Positions 41,008-50,468 of a stretch of DNA of 64,000 nt are shown here, one piece after another (position 1 is the stretch's first letter; every line of letters begins with the position of its first letter). The notes below the pieces were generated by a model. It did no database searches. It was not told the DNA's origin and worked only from the letters and a program-made list of their open reading frames with translations. A program made the position numbers and the translations under genes. Source of the DNA: DATBGZ01 sp963803115. GTDB taxonomy: Bacteria; Actinomycetota; Actinomycetes; Mycobacteriales; Micromonosporaceae. The DNA lies in NCBI GenBank assembly GCA_963803115.1, contig CAWDLN010000016.1, forward strand, positions 124,001-188,000, read 5' to 3'.

Positions 41008-41670
41008 TCAGCTCCACCCGGGGCGCACCAGGCCGGCCTCATAGGCGAAGACGACGAGTTGCGCTCGGTCGCGGGCGCCGAGCTTGACCATCGCCCGGCT
41101 CACGTGCGTCTTGGCGGTGGCGGGGCTGACGAACAGCTGGGTCGCAATCTCCTCATTGGACAGTCCGGCCCCGACCAGCGCCATGACCTCCCGTTCCCGG
41201 TCGGTCAGCTGATCTAGCTTCGGGGGCGAGGCGGGCGTCCTGGTCCGGCCCGCGAACTCGGCGATGAGTCGGCGCGTCACCTTCGGCGACAGCAGCGCGT
41301 CACCGGCGGCGACCGCCCGAACACCCCGGATCAGGTCCACCGGTTCGGTGTCCTTGAGGAGGAAGCCGCTGGCCCCCACGCGGAGCGCTTCGAAGACGTA
41401 CTCGTCGAGGTCGAAGGTCGTCAGTATCACTACTCGGGTGTCGGCGAGGGTGGCGTCGTCGGCGATCTGGCGGGTCGCCTCGAGACCGTCCACATGAGGC
41501 ATTCGGATGTCCATGAGGATGAGATCGGGGCGTGTTGCCTTGGCGAGGCGCACCGCGGCGGCGCCGTCGCCCGCCTCGCCGACGATCTCGATGTCCTCCT
41601 CGGCGTCGAGCAGAGCACGAAAGCCGGCCCGGACCAGTGCCTGGTCGTCCGCAAGCAGGACCCGGATCAC
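41008..41670 (-). CDS. NarL/LuxR-type response regulator
   Basis: 220 residues from the GTG at 41670, which overlaps the kinase stop (GTGA). The receiver domain has VLLADDQALVRAG (acidic pair), the phospho-acceptor Asp in DLILMDIRMPHVDG, the Thr of VVILTTFDLDEYV and Lys in GFLLKDTEPVDLI. The C-terminal LuxR HTH is LTDREREVMALVGAGLSNEE followed by TAKTHVSRAMVKLGARDR. Paired with the adjacent kinase, it is a standard DesK/NarL-like two-component system. Targets are unknown, and no cell-envelope transporter lies beside it. Confidence 0.9.
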   Translation of the reverse strand: MIRVLLADDQALVRAGFRALLDAEEDIEIVGEAGDGAAAVRLAKATRPDLILMDIRMPHVDGLEATRQIADDATLADTRVVILTTFDLDEYVFEALRVGASGFLLKDTEPVDLIRGVRAVAAGDALLSPKVTRRLIAEFAGRTRTPASPPKLDQLTDREREVMALVGAGLSNEEIATQLFVSPATAKTHVSRAMVKLGARDRAQLVVFAYEAGLVRPGWS

Positions 41671-42971
41671 CCGTGCTTCCAAACCAGTGCCGGCGCCGGC
41701 AGGTACGCCTCGACGCGGAAACCGTCGCCGTCGGCTGAGCCGGCGGTCAGGGTGCCGCCGAGCGCGGCGGCGCGCTCCCTCATGCCTGGGATTCCGTTTC
41801 CGTCCGATGTGGACGATGCTGCTCCCACTCCGGTGTCCTCAATTCGTACTGTCAGTCCATCGTGACCGTACCCGAGTGAGACGGTGACCGACGCATCTGG
41901 CCCAGCGTGCCGGCGGACGTTGGTAAACGACTCCTGCACAATCCGGTAGGCCGCCCGTTCTACCTCGCCGGGCATGGCTCGTACCTCGCCCGTCCGTACA
42001 ATGTGGACTGGCGTGCCGGCTTGTACCGCCTCGGCAGCCAGATCGTCGACCGCGGCCAGACCGGGTGCCGGGGTACGCGGCGGCGCCTCGTCCTCCGGCT
42101 TCAGCGCGGCGAGCACCGTCCGCACCTCGCGCAGCGCCTCAGCACTGGCGACCTTGATCGCACCGAGTGCGTCCCGGGCCTGCTCCGGCTGGGTGTCGAG
42201 CAGGTGCAGCGCCACGCCCGCCCGAACGTTGATCAGGGACAAGTGGTGCCCGAGTACGTCGTGCAGCTCCTGCGCGATGCGAAGGCGCTCGTCGCTGGCT
42301 TGGCGGCGGGCCTGTTCTTGTCGCGCGCGGGCCGACTCGGCGCGTGCCCGGGCCAACTCGGCGAACCGTTCGTTCTGCGCGTGCGATGCCTCGGCCACGG
42401 CCAGCGCGAGCGCCGTCCAGACACCGGTGACCACATACGTACCGACGCTCGCGTCGACGACCCGGTGGCCGGCAATGCTGAGGTTGGCGATCGTCGCGAG
42501 CACGAAGCACACGTAGAGCCCGCCGGTGATCCCCCAGACCGCGACCCGCTTGGCTCGGCGAACCGCCCCAAAGAGCGCGATGAGACCGGCGAGGAAGAAG
42601 GGCCCGCGCGGATAACCCAGGGCCAGGTAGCCGAAGGTCGCGGTCAGCGCGATGGTCAGGACGGTGAGTGGGCGCACCCGCCGGAACACGAGCGCCGCCG
42701 GGCCCGCCACCAGGAGCCCGAATCCGAGAGCGTCGAGCGGCGTCGCCGTGCTCTGGCCGCGACTGGCCAGGAGCGCACCCGTGACCTGGATCGCGGCCAG
42801 CAGGATCGCCAAAAAAGAGACAGGACGCTTCCTCGAGAGGCGCCACGGCATCCGGGCCTCCTGCCACGGCCCGTCCGGCCAGCGGCTGCCGCGCCAAGCG
42901 GAGTCCGACCACGGGCCTCGGCGCCCCCCACTCGCGGGCGCCGGCCCAGGCTCGTCGGCGTTCATCTCCAC
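41667..42971 (-). CDS. Membrane sensor histidine kinase (HisKA_3 type)
   Basis: 434 residues from the GTG at 42971; Met at 42965 is an alternative. A Pro/Arg/Trp-rich cytoplasmic lead is followed by about five spans (FLAILLAAIQVTGALLAS, ALGFGLLVAGPAALVF, LTVLTIALTATFGYLAL, VWGITGGLYVCFVLATIA, YVVTGVWTALALAVAEA). A coiled coil and the HisKA_3 phospho-acceptor box RIAQELHDVLGHHLSLINV follow. The ATPase has AAYRIVQESFTNVRRHAG (N box), RIEDTGVGAASS (G1) and GNGIPGMRERAAALGG. No extracellular sensor domain is evident, so it probably senses within the membrane. Coupled to the response regulator by overlapping codons. Confidence 0.9.
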   Translation of the reverse strand: MEMNADEPGPAPASGGRRGPWSDSAWRGSRWPDGPWQEARMPWRLSRKRPVSFLAILLAAIQVTGALLASRGQSTATPLDALGFGLLVAGPAALVFRRVRPLTVLTIALTATFGYLALGYPRGPFFLAGLIALFGAVRRAKRVAVWGITGGLYVCFVLATIANLSIAGHRVVDASVGTYVVTGVWTALALAVAEASHAQNERFAELARARAESARARQEQARRQASDERLRIAQELHDVLGHHLSLINVRAGVALHLLDTQPEQARDALGAIKVASAEALREVRTVLAALKPEDEAPPRTPAPGLAAVDDLAAEAVQAGTPVHIVRTGEVRAMPGEVERAAYRIVQESFTNVRRHAGPDASVTVSLGYGHDGLTVRIEDTGVGAASSTSDGNGIPGMRERAAALGGTLTAGSADGDGFRVEAYLPAPALVWKHG

Positions 42972-43159
42972 ACGGCAACGGTAGGCGAGTCGCGACGCGA
43001 CGCGCGTCGGCCCGACGGGGCGGGCGGCCTACTCCCGGCGGAGTACGCCGCGGGCGGTGGCTGCCGTTGTCGTCGTACGGCGGAAGCCGCCGCTGGCCGG
43101 ACGGCAGGTTGCCTCGGTGGGGTCACTATCGAGGTATCAGCGAATACAGGAGGCAAGGG

Positions 43160-43630
43160 ATGAGCACCGAAGGCAATGGCAGCCCGACCGCGGGCCGAGT
43201 GCGGGCGTCCGACGCCGAGCGGGAGGAGTTCGCCCGCATGGTTCGCGAAGCCACCGGCGAAGGTCGACTGAGCCTGGACGAGGGCGACGAGCGGCTGGCC
43301 CAGGTGTACGCCGCGAAGTACCGCGACGAACTGCGACCGCTCGTCTCCGATCTGCCGGCTGGGGCCACAGTTGAGCCGACCCGCACCGGGTCGGGTCCGC
43401 GCCCCGGCGGGTGGCCGGTGCGGGACCAGAATCACATTCGCCCCCATCCCGCCGCCTTCGCGTTCCACTTCGGCATCGTCGCCCTGGTCTCGATGCTGTT
43501 GGTCGGCTTGTGGGCGCTTTCGGGTGCGCACTTCTTCTGGCCAGCCATCCCGTTGATCTTCTTCGGCCTGGGCATCGTCCGGCACGCACGGTGGGCGGGT
43601 GGACGGCGGTACTACCGCTGGAACCGCTAG
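43160..43630 (+). CDS. DUF1707 and two-span membrane protein
   Basis: 156 residues from the ATG at 43160, preceded by GGAGG. The N-terminal DUF1707 (SHOCT-like) domain reads RVRASDAEREEFARMVREA, then GEGRLSLDEGDERLAQVYAA and LRPLVSDLP. A Pro/Gly linker leads to two hydrophobic spans (FHFGIVALVSMLLVGLWAL and FFWPAIPLIFFGLGIV) and a basic tail. DUF1707 proteins are widespread in actinobacteria and are often linked to envelope stress regulation. No direct role is assignable. It is divergent from the histidine kinase across a 188-bp gap. Confidence 0.85.
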   Translation: MSTEGNGSPTAGRVRASDAEREEFARMVREATGEGRLSLDEGDERLAQVYAAKYRDELRPLVSDLPAGATVEPTRTGSGPRPGGWPVRDQNHIRPHPAAFAFHFGIVALVSMLLVGLWALSGAHFFWPAIPLIFFGLGIVRHARWAGGRRYYRWNR

Positions 43631-43654
43631 TCCCGGGCTACGGCCGTGGACCAA

Positions 43655-43713
43655 GATCGCGAGTTTCCGACGCCAGACGCAATTTGCTACGCATCGCGTC
43701 GGAAACCGCGATC
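43655..43713. repeat. Long imperfect inverted repeat between co-directional genes
   Basis: Arms gatcgcgagtttccgacg (43655-43672) and cgtcggaaaccgcgatc (43697-43713) pair with one bulged base around a 24-nt loop. It lies 24 bp after the DUF1707 stop and just before the MerR operator. It is a likely terminator or dispersed hairpin element. No clear T-run follows. Confidence 0.65.
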
Positions 43714-43725
43714 AACTTCGACGAC

Positions 43726-43757
43726 TTGACAGTGTCATCTGACAGTGTCACCTTAGA
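43726..43757 (+). promoter_or_regulatory. Tandem TGACAGTGTCA palindromes with TTGACA box before the MerR gene
   Basis: Two identical 11-bp palindromes (TGACA-N-TGTCA) occur at 43727-43737 and 43740-43750, 13 bp apart, ending 10 bp before the GTG of the MerR gene. TTGACA at 43726-43731 overlaps the first and could be a -35 box. The -10 is poor (CACCTT at 17-bp spacing). A transcript from here would start close to the GTG. A third near copy, cgacactgtca, lies inside the gene at 44300-44310. Confidence 0.75.
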
Positions 43758-43760
43758 CGC

Positions 43761-44468
43761 GTGACGTGGACGCTGGAGGAGCTTGCCGAACGGGCCGCCC
43801 GGGCGTTGGTCGACGCTGAGGTGCGCGTCGCCAATGGCCGGGTGACAGGGGTGCCCGACGGCCGGCTGATCCGGTGGTATACGACGATCGGGCTCCTGGA
43901 CCGGCCGGTGATCGGCCCCGGCCGGGTTGCCCGGTACGGCCCCCGGCACTTGCTGCAACTCGTTGCCGTTAAGCGGCTTCAGGCCCAGGGCGCGCCGCTC
44001 GCCGAGATTCAGCTCCGCCTGGCCGGGGCAACCGATTCCGTGCTGCGGCGGGTCGCCGCGCTTCCGGCTGGCCTGGACGACCCGGGCGCCGACAGCGCGA
44101 TGTTCGGGCCGACACGTGGCACCCGCCGTCACGCCGCCCCCGCCCACGCAGGACCCGATAGAGCCGAGGAATCGCCCCGGTTCTGGGCCGCGCGACCGGC
44201 CGCGCCCGCGCCCGCCGACAGTCCGGTTGACTTGGATCCTGACAGCACCGGGGAGCTGGAGCTCCGAGGAACGAGGAGCGACAGCGGACCGGCCCACGGC
44301 GACACTGTCAAGAGGGTGTATGGGATTCGGCTGGGTGCGTTGACTCTGCTCCTGCCGAACGAGCCGGCGCAGGGCGATCTCGATGACATCGCGGCGGCCG
44401 CCCGGCCGCTGCTGGACCTGCTGGCCGGTCGCGGCCTGCTGAACCCGACAGAAGGAGCCTCTTCATGA
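43761..44468 (+). CDS. MerR-family regulator of the VIT-VWA gene
   Basis: 235 residues from the GTG at 43761. The N-terminal MerR wHTH is atypical in its first helix (WTLEELAERAARALVDAEVR) but has the wing region DGRLIRWYTTIGLLDRP and RVARYGPRHLLQLVAVKRLQ, followed by APLAEIQLRLAGATD. A Pro/Ala linker leads to a C-terminal segment, RLGALTLLLPNEPAQGDLDD, that may bind a partner or dimerise. Its stop overlaps the next ATG (ATGA), so it is co-transcribed with the VIT-VWA gene. Two palindromes directly upstream suggest autoregulation. Confidence 0.8.
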   Translation: MTWTLEELAERAARALVDAEVRVANGRVTGVPDGRLIRWYTTIGLLDRPVIGPGRVARYGPRHLLQLVAVKRLQAQGAPLAEIQLRLAGATDSVLRRVAALPAGLDDPGADSAMFGPTRGTRRHAAPAHAGPDRAEESPRFWAARPAAPAPADSPVDLDPDSTGELELRGTRSDSGPAHGDTVKRVYGIRLGALTLLLPNEPAQGDLDDIAAAARPLLDLLAGRGLLNPTEGASS

Positions 44469-46951
44469 CGCTGCATGTGCTGCCGCTGGACGAGGGCGAG
44501 ACGAAGGAGAGCGGTGGCGAGGCCGGGCTCGGCACGCTACAGACCGAGCGGGGCAACCTTCCTCTGGAAAGCATCGAGGCCGCGGTCCGGATCACGGGTT
44601 TGGTGTCCCGGATCGAGTTGACCCAGGGGTTCCACAACCCGCACGACGTGCCGCTCGAGGCGACGTACATCTTCCCGTTGCCCGATCGAGCCGCCGTGAC
44701 CGCGATGCGCCTGACCGCTGACGACCGGACCGTCCGAGCCGAGCTGCGGAGCGCGGGGCCGCCCGCGAGGAGTACGACCGCGCGATCCAGGCGGGGCAGC
44801 GGGCCGCGATCGCCGAGGAGGAGCGGCCGGACGTGTTCACCATGCGGGTGGGAAACATCCTGCCGGGGGAGCGGGTCAGCGTCGCCCTGACGCTCGTGGG
44901 ACCTCTGTCCTATGAGGACGGTGAGGCCACCTTCCGGTTGCCCCTTGTGGTCGCACCGCGCTACATCCCCGGGACACCTACGGGTCTGGTGTCGGCGATG
45001 GATACGTACCAGACACCGATGCCGTGCCGGACGCGTCCCGGATCACTCCGCCCGTACTCCTGCCAGGTTTCCCCAACCCGGTGCGCCTGTCGATCGGCGT
45101 CGACATCGATCCGGCCGGCCTTGTGTTGGCCGACGTACGGTCGAGCCTGCACGCCGTCAACACGGACGGCCGTTCTGACCTTTCGCTCGCGACTGCGGGG
45201 CTCGCTGCGCTCAATCCTCGCGCTCGCACCCATCTCGCGATCCAACCCGGCGAGCGGGCCAACCGGGATTTCGTATTGCGACTGTCCTATGGGGAGCCCG
45301 ACGCATCGACGCAGGCGCTCACGCTGACGCCAGATGCGGACGGCGCCGAGGGCACTTTCCGGCTGACCGTCCTGCCGCCGACCACCGCGGCGCCGCCCCG
45401 GCCGCGGGACGTGGTTCTCGTCCTGGACCGGTCGGGCAGCATGATGGGCTGGAAGATGGTCGCGGCGCGGCGGGCGGCCGCCCGCATCGTCGACACGCTC
45501 ACCGCCACCGACCGGTTCGCGGTGATCGCCTTCGACGACCGCGTCGGACCAGCCGGCCAGCCTGGGCCCGGGCCTGCACCCCGCCACTGACCGCAACCGG
45601 TTCCGGGCGGTCGAGTTCCTGGCCACAGTGGACTCTCGCGGCGGGACCGAGCTGCTCGCGCCGCTGTCACCGGCGCGCTGGGCCCCTGCTCCTGAAGCCG
45701 GACGCGACCCGGGACCGGGTCGTGGTGCTGGTCACCGACGGCCAGGTCGGAAACGAGGACCAGATCCTCGCCGGCGCGACCCCGGCACTGGCGGGGATAC
45801 GGGTGCACACCGTCGGCATTGACCAGGCGGTCAACGCCGGCTTCCTCGGCCGCCTGGCCGCGGCCGGGGGTGGCCGGTGCGAGCTGGTTGAGAGCGAGGA
45901 CCGTCTGGACGCGGCGATGGACCAGATCCATCGGCGCATCGGTGCCCCCGTCGTCTCCGGCCTGAGCCTGACCACCACTGGGCTGGACGTCGTTGAGGAC
46001 ACCGTCGCCCCGTCGCGCCTGCCGGACCTGTTCCCCGGCGCGCCGCTCGTGGTGACTGGCCGCTACCGGGCCTCCGACACGGTTTCCGAGGCCCGCGTCA
46101 CCGGACGTACCCGGCCTGGAGACGAGTGGTCCGCGCGTGTGCCCGCGGCGACCGTTGCCGACGATGCGATCACCGCGGTGTGGGCTCGCGCGCATCTGCG
46201 CGACCTCGAGGACCGTTACGTCAGTCAGCCGTACGGCGGCGATTCCGAACTCGAGCAACGCATCGTGGCAACGTCGGTGCGCTTCGCCGTGCTCTGCCGG
46301 TTCACCGCGTGGATCGCGGTCGACGAGCGGGTCGTCACCGACGGCACGGAGACGCATCGTGTGATTCAGCCCGTAGAGCTGCCAGCCGGTTGGGACATGC
46401 CGGTGCCGGCACCCGCGATGATGCGGGTGGGCATGGCGCGGACGTTCGCGGCGGCGATGTCCGCACCGATGCGCGCGACAGACCTTTCGGACGCGGCGTT
46501 GTACGAAGCGCCGGGCCGCGCACGAGGGTTGTCGCGCAAGGCGAAGCGCTCGCTCAAAGAACGGTTGCGCGGTGGCACGGCGATGCCGGCCCCACCCGAG
46601 GAGCTCGAGGCCGAGGCGACTGCGCCACCATCGGTGAGCGTGGGTGAACTCGCGGCGAGTGAGGCACAGCGGCTGCGAGCCGCGGCCGCGGCGCCCGAGT
46701 ACGAGCGGCGGGAGCTGTTGGCCGACCTCGGTACCCGGCTCGAGGCGCTCGCCCGTGAACTGGGTGGATCAGCCGAGGCCACGTCGGTCCGCGACCTCGC
46801 CACCGAACTCACCGAGGAGCGCCTGGCCGGACTCACGGGCGAGGCTCTGACCGAGCTCTGGGACCGGGTGCTCCAGCTCCTGGATCGCCTCTCCGGGCCC
46901 ACATCGGGCGGAGCCGGCCCGACCTCGGCAGCTTTCTGGAAGCGGAGGTAG
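44465..46951 (+). pseudogene. VIT and VWA domain protein, about four frameshifts (probably sequence errors)
   Basis: The ATG overlaps the MerR stop. The N-terminal VIT domain reads ESIEAAVRITGLVSRIELTQ, EATYIFPLPDRAAV and, in the next frame, GNILPGERVSVALTLVGPL. The VWA domain reads DVVLVLDRSGSMMGWKMVAA (MIDAS DxSxS), IVDTLTATDRFAVIAFDD and, after further shifts, VVVLVTDGQVGNEDQI. The C-terminal ~330 residues have LEQRIVATSVRFAVLCRFTAW and a helical tail. Shifts fall near 44755, 45020, 45580 and 45690, always between intact conserved blocks. Corrected length is ~828 residues. Such proteins resemble inter-alpha-trypsin-inhibitor heavy chains. Metal-dependent protein binding is expected, cellular role unknown. 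The MerR-VIT-VWA pairing suggests a regulated surface or chaperone-like system. Confidence 0.8.
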
Positions 46952-46960
46952 CCTGACCTG

Positions 46961-47308
46961 GTGATCACGGGCATGCACGCGTTGATGTTCTCCGCCGACG
47001 CGGCGGCCGACCGCGCGTTCCTGCGCGACGTGCTCGGCTTCGCGTATGTCGACGACGGGGACGGCTGGCTCATTTTCAAGCTGCCACCGTCCGAAGTGGG
47101 CGTTCACCCCGCCGACCAGGCGTCGCACCAGCTGTACCTCATGGTCGACGACATCGTCGCGACGTTGGCGGACCTCCGGTCAAAGGAGGTCCCCATCGTC
47201 GCCGAGCCGGCCGACCGCGGCTTCGGGATCCTTGCCACGATCGGGTTGCCCAGTGGGGCCACGCTCGATCTCTACGAGCCACGGCACGCGAAGGCAATCG
47301 ACCTCTAG
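46961..47308 (+). CDS. VOC-family (glyoxalase/bleomycin-resistance-like) protein
   Basis: 115 residues from the GTG at 46961; Met5 is an alternative start. The fold shows as MHALMFSADAAADRAFLRDVLGF, YVDDGDGWLIFKLPPSEVGVH, HQLYLMVDDIVATLADLRSK and IGLPSGATLDLYEPRH. Possible metal ligands are His6, His (VGVHPAD) and Glu (LYEPRH). Substrate unknown. TAGCCT, which includes the preceding gene's stop, lies six bases before the GTG, consistent with a leaderless transcript. Confidence 0.85.
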   Translation: MITGMHALMFSADAAADRAFLRDVLGFAYVDDGDGWLIFKLPPSEVGVHPADQASHQLYLMVDDIVATLADLRSKEVPIVAEPADRGFGILATIGLPSGATLDLYEPRHAKAIDL

Positions 47309-47317
47309 CCGCTCCGT

Positions 47318-47387
47318 CAAGATCCCCGTGATCATGGCGGATAGGCGGACATTTTGGCCCGATCATGTTGTGCGGACATGATCGACG
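47318..47387. repeat. Dispersed element with cgatcatg palindrome, copy 1
   Basis: Similar to 60774-60845: both run caagatcc-c-tgatcatg, then ggcggaca, then cgatcatg-t-gtgc-ggacatgatcg. The core is an inverted repeat, cgatcatg (47360-47367) and catgatcg (47377-47384). Each copy lies just downstream of a plus-strand gene, so a role in termination or as a mobile REP-like sequence is plausible. Confidence 0.75.
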
Positions 47388-47496
47388 GAGATCTACCAGT
47401 GCGAGACTCGGCGATGGCCGGGTAAGCGAGCCGGATAGCATCTGAAGGTCCGTCGGCAGCCATCCGCAGCCGCATCGACACCGAGGAGAACCGACC

Positions 47497-49528
47497 GTGT
47501 CCGCAACCCGTACCCCCGCTGTGGCCGACCGCGTCGTCGTCCCGGCCGGGACGACGGCCGCCGACGCGGTGGCCAAGGCCGGGCTGCCCACGAGCGGGCC
47601 CGAAGGCGATCGTCGTGGTCCGCGACGCCGCCGGCCGGCTGCGCGACCTGGACTGGGCGCCCGAGCTCGACACCGACGTGAACCCGGTGGCGATCGACTC
47701 GCCGGACGGCCTGAACGTGCTGCGCCACTCGACCGCGCACGTGCTCGCCCAGGCCGTGCAGGACGTCTTCCCGCGAGGCCAAGCTCGGCATCGGCCCGCC
47801 GATCGAGAACGGCTTCTACTACGACTTCGACGTGCCCAAGCCGTTCCAGCCCGAGGACCTGTCGAAGCTCGAGAAGCGGATGCAGGAGATCGTCAAGGCC
47901 GGGCAGGCGTTTCCGCCGCCGGCGATACGAGTCGCTCGACGAGGCGAAGGAGGAGCTGGCGAGCGAGCCGTACAAGCTCGAGCTGGTCGACATCAAGGGG
48001 GCGCCGAGCGGTCAGGACGCCGACCGAGGTGATGGAGGTCGGCGGCGGCGAGCTGACCATCTACGACAACGTCGACCGAAGGCCGGCAAGCGGATGCTGG
48101 GGCGACCTGTGCCGCGGTCCGCACCTGCCGACGCACCCGGCTGATCGGCGGCGTTCAAGCTGATGCGGATCGGCCGCGGCGTACTGGCGCGGCTCGGAGA
48201 AGAACCCGCAGCTTCAGCGGGTCTACGGTACGGCGTGGCCGACCCGGGACGAGCTCAAGGCGTACCTGCAGCTGCTCGAGGAGGCGGAACGCCGCGACCA
48301 CCGCAAGCTCGGCGCCGAGCTGGACCTGTTCTCGCTTCCCCGACGAGATCGGCTCCGGGTCTGGCCGTCTTCCACCCGAAGGGCGGCATCATCCGGCGCG
48401 AGCTGGAGAACTATTCTCGCGCGCCGCGCACGAGGAGGCCGGCTACTCCGTTCGTGGACACGCCGCACATCACCAAGGGGCAGCTGTTCGAGACCTCCGG
48501 GCCACCTGCCGTACTACGCGGACACGATGTTCCCGCCCATGCAGCTGGAGGGCGCGGAGTACTACCTCAAGCCGATGAACTGCCCGTTCCACAACCTGAT
48601 CTTCCAGGCGCGCGGGACGGTCGTACCGGGAGCTGCCGCTGCGCCTGTTCGAGTTCGGCTCGGTGTACCGGTACGAGAAGTCCGGCGTGGTGCACGGCCT
48701 CACCCGCGTGCGCGGCCTGACCATGGACGACGCGCACATCTACTGCACCCAGGAGCAGATGCAGGGCGAGATCAGGCACCTGCTCGGGCTTCGTGCTGGA
48801 TCTGCTGCGCGACTACGGGCTGGACGACTTCTACCTCGAGCTGTCCACCCAAGGACGACTCGCGACAAATTCATCGGTGCCGACGAGGAGTGGGACGAGG
48901 CGACGAAGGCGCTGCGGAGGACGCGGCCACGGACTCGGGCCTCGAGCTGGTGCCGGACCCGGGCGGCGCGGCGTTCTACGGGCCGAAGATCTCGGTGCAG
49001 GCCCGGGACGCGATCGGCCGCACCTGGCAGATGTCGACCATCCAGCTCGACTTCAACCAGCCGGCCCGGTTCGGCCTGGAGTACCAGGCCGCCGACGGCA
49101 CCCGCCAGCAGCCGGTGATGATCCACCGGGCGCTGTTCGGCTCGATCGAGCGCTTCTTCGGCGTGCTGATCGAGCACTACGCGGGCGCGTTCCCGGCCTG
49201 GCTCGCGCCGGTGCAGGTGGTCGGGCATCCCGATCCGCGACGAGCACTCCGAGTACCTGGTCCGAGTTTGTGCGACGACTGCGGGACGCACGGCATCCGG
49301 GCCGAGGTCGACTACTCCGACGACCGGATGCAGAAGAAGATCCGCACCGCGCAGCAGCAGAAGATCCCGTTCATGGCGATCGCCGGCGACGAGGACGTGG
49401 CCGCCGGCACGGTGTCGTTCCGCTACCGGGACGGCTCGCAGCGCAACGGGGTGCCGCTCGACGAGGCGGTCGCGCACGTCGTCGAGGTCGTCCGCTCGCG
49501 GACGAACGTCGGGCCGAGCGCTGGTTAG
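47497..49528 (+). pseudogene. thrS: Threonyl-tRNA synthetase, about twenty single-base frameshifts (sequence errors)
   Basis: Starts at a GTG with GAGGAGA upstream (MSATRTPAVADRVVVPAGTT). Reading across frames recovers the whole enzyme: TGS part, HSTAHVLAQAVQD and KLGIGPPIENGFYYDFDVPK (editing domain), YDNV...WGDLCRGPHLP, YWRGSEKNPQLQRVYGTAWP, AVFHPKGGIIRRELENYS, DTPHITKGQLFETSG, YYLKPMNCPFHNLIFQARG (Cys zinc ligand), FEFGSVYRYEKSGVVHGLTR, TRVRGLTMDDAHIYC, DPGGAAFYGPKISVQ and MIHRALFGSIERFFGVLIEH. The anticodon domain is DYSDDRMQKKIRTAQQQ. Shifts (mostly one extra C or G, two likely deletions) fall every ~10-170 bp. It charges tRNA-Thr and is essential, so the breaks are errors, not decay. 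Followed by the LLM and HIT genes. Confidence 0.9.
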
Positions 49529-49542
49529 GTAGGGTCCGGCGC

Positions 49543-50385
49543 ATGAGGTACGGGTTCGTGTTGCCGGGCGGGGACGCATCGGTCGCCGTCGAACTGGGGG
49601 TCGAGGCGGAGCGGGCCGGCTGGGACGGCTTCTTCTGCTACGAGCCCACCTGGGGCGTCGACGCGTGGGTGTCGTTGACCGCGGTCGCCATGCGAACCGA
49701 TCGGATCCGGCTCGGCACGATGCTCACGCCATTGCCGAAGCGCAAGCCCTGGGAGGTGGCGAGCCAGGCGGTCACCGTCGACCGGCTCAGTCCGGCGGGC
49801 GGGTCATCCTCTCGGTCGGGCTGGTGCACCGGCGAGCCACGGTTCTGGATGTTCGAGGACGACCCGGGCCGCAAGGTCCGGGCCGAGATGCTCGACGAGG
49901 GGCTGGAGATGTTGGCCCTGATGTACCGCGGGGCAGCCGTTCGAGTACCGGGAAGGCACTACCACGCGCACCGACCCGAGATGATGGTGCCGCCGCCGTC
50001 GCGTCCAGCAGCCGCGGATTCCGACCTGGGTGGTCGGGCTGCTGGGCGGCACCGCGGTCGATGCGCCGCTCGGCCCGCTGGGACGGGTGGCTGCCCAACG
50101 TACGCGGCGACCACGCGGGGCCGGCCCGGCCCGACGCCACGAGCAGCTGGCCGAGGGCGTCGCCTGGCTGCGCGCGGAGCGGGCGAATCATGGCCTGAGC
50201 ATGGACGGCTACGACGTGGTCGATGGAGGGCAACACCGAGCCGGGCGACGCTGCGGTCGACGAGGTCAGGCGCTGGGCCGAGGCCGGAGCGACCTGGTGG
50301 CTGGAGGCGAACTGGATGCTTCGACGACTCCGAGGTGGTCGAGTCCTGCCGGGCCCGCCTGCACGCCGGACCACCGCGGATCTGA
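49543..50385 (+). pseudogene. LLM-class flavin/F420-dependent oxidoreductase, several frameshifts (probably sequence errors)
   Basis: From the ATG at 49543 the chain opens RYGFVLPGGDASVAVELGVE, then GWDGFFCYEPTWGVDAWVSL and LGTMLTPLPKRKPWEVASQ, the luciferase-like (bacterial LLM) N-terminus. At about 49800 it shifts to GGRVILSVGLV, returns to EPRFWMFEDDPGRKVRAEML and ALMYRGAAV, and shifts again through RIPTWVVGLLGG and WARGGATWWLEANWM-type sequence to VESCRARLHAGPPRI at 50385. At least four corrections are needed. LLM enzymes of this length (~270 aa) use FMN or F420 and act on small organic substrates. TAGGGT lies seven bases before the ATG. It sits between thrS and the HIT gene, not a usual member of that cluster. 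Confidence 0.7.
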
Positions 50386-50468
50386 CCCAGCCCGCGCGAG
50401 CGGAGCGAGCGCACTCAAGCTCAGCTAGCATTGATCGGTTCACGTGCCGGCGTCGGAGGGAGTGGTCG

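Noticed and set aside
47497..49528. thrS as a genuinely decayed second copy
   Set aside because: Every catalytic and zinc-binding motif is preserved, shifts are one-base and restricted to a 6-kb stretch shared with unrelated genes, and the gene holds its conserved chromosomal place.
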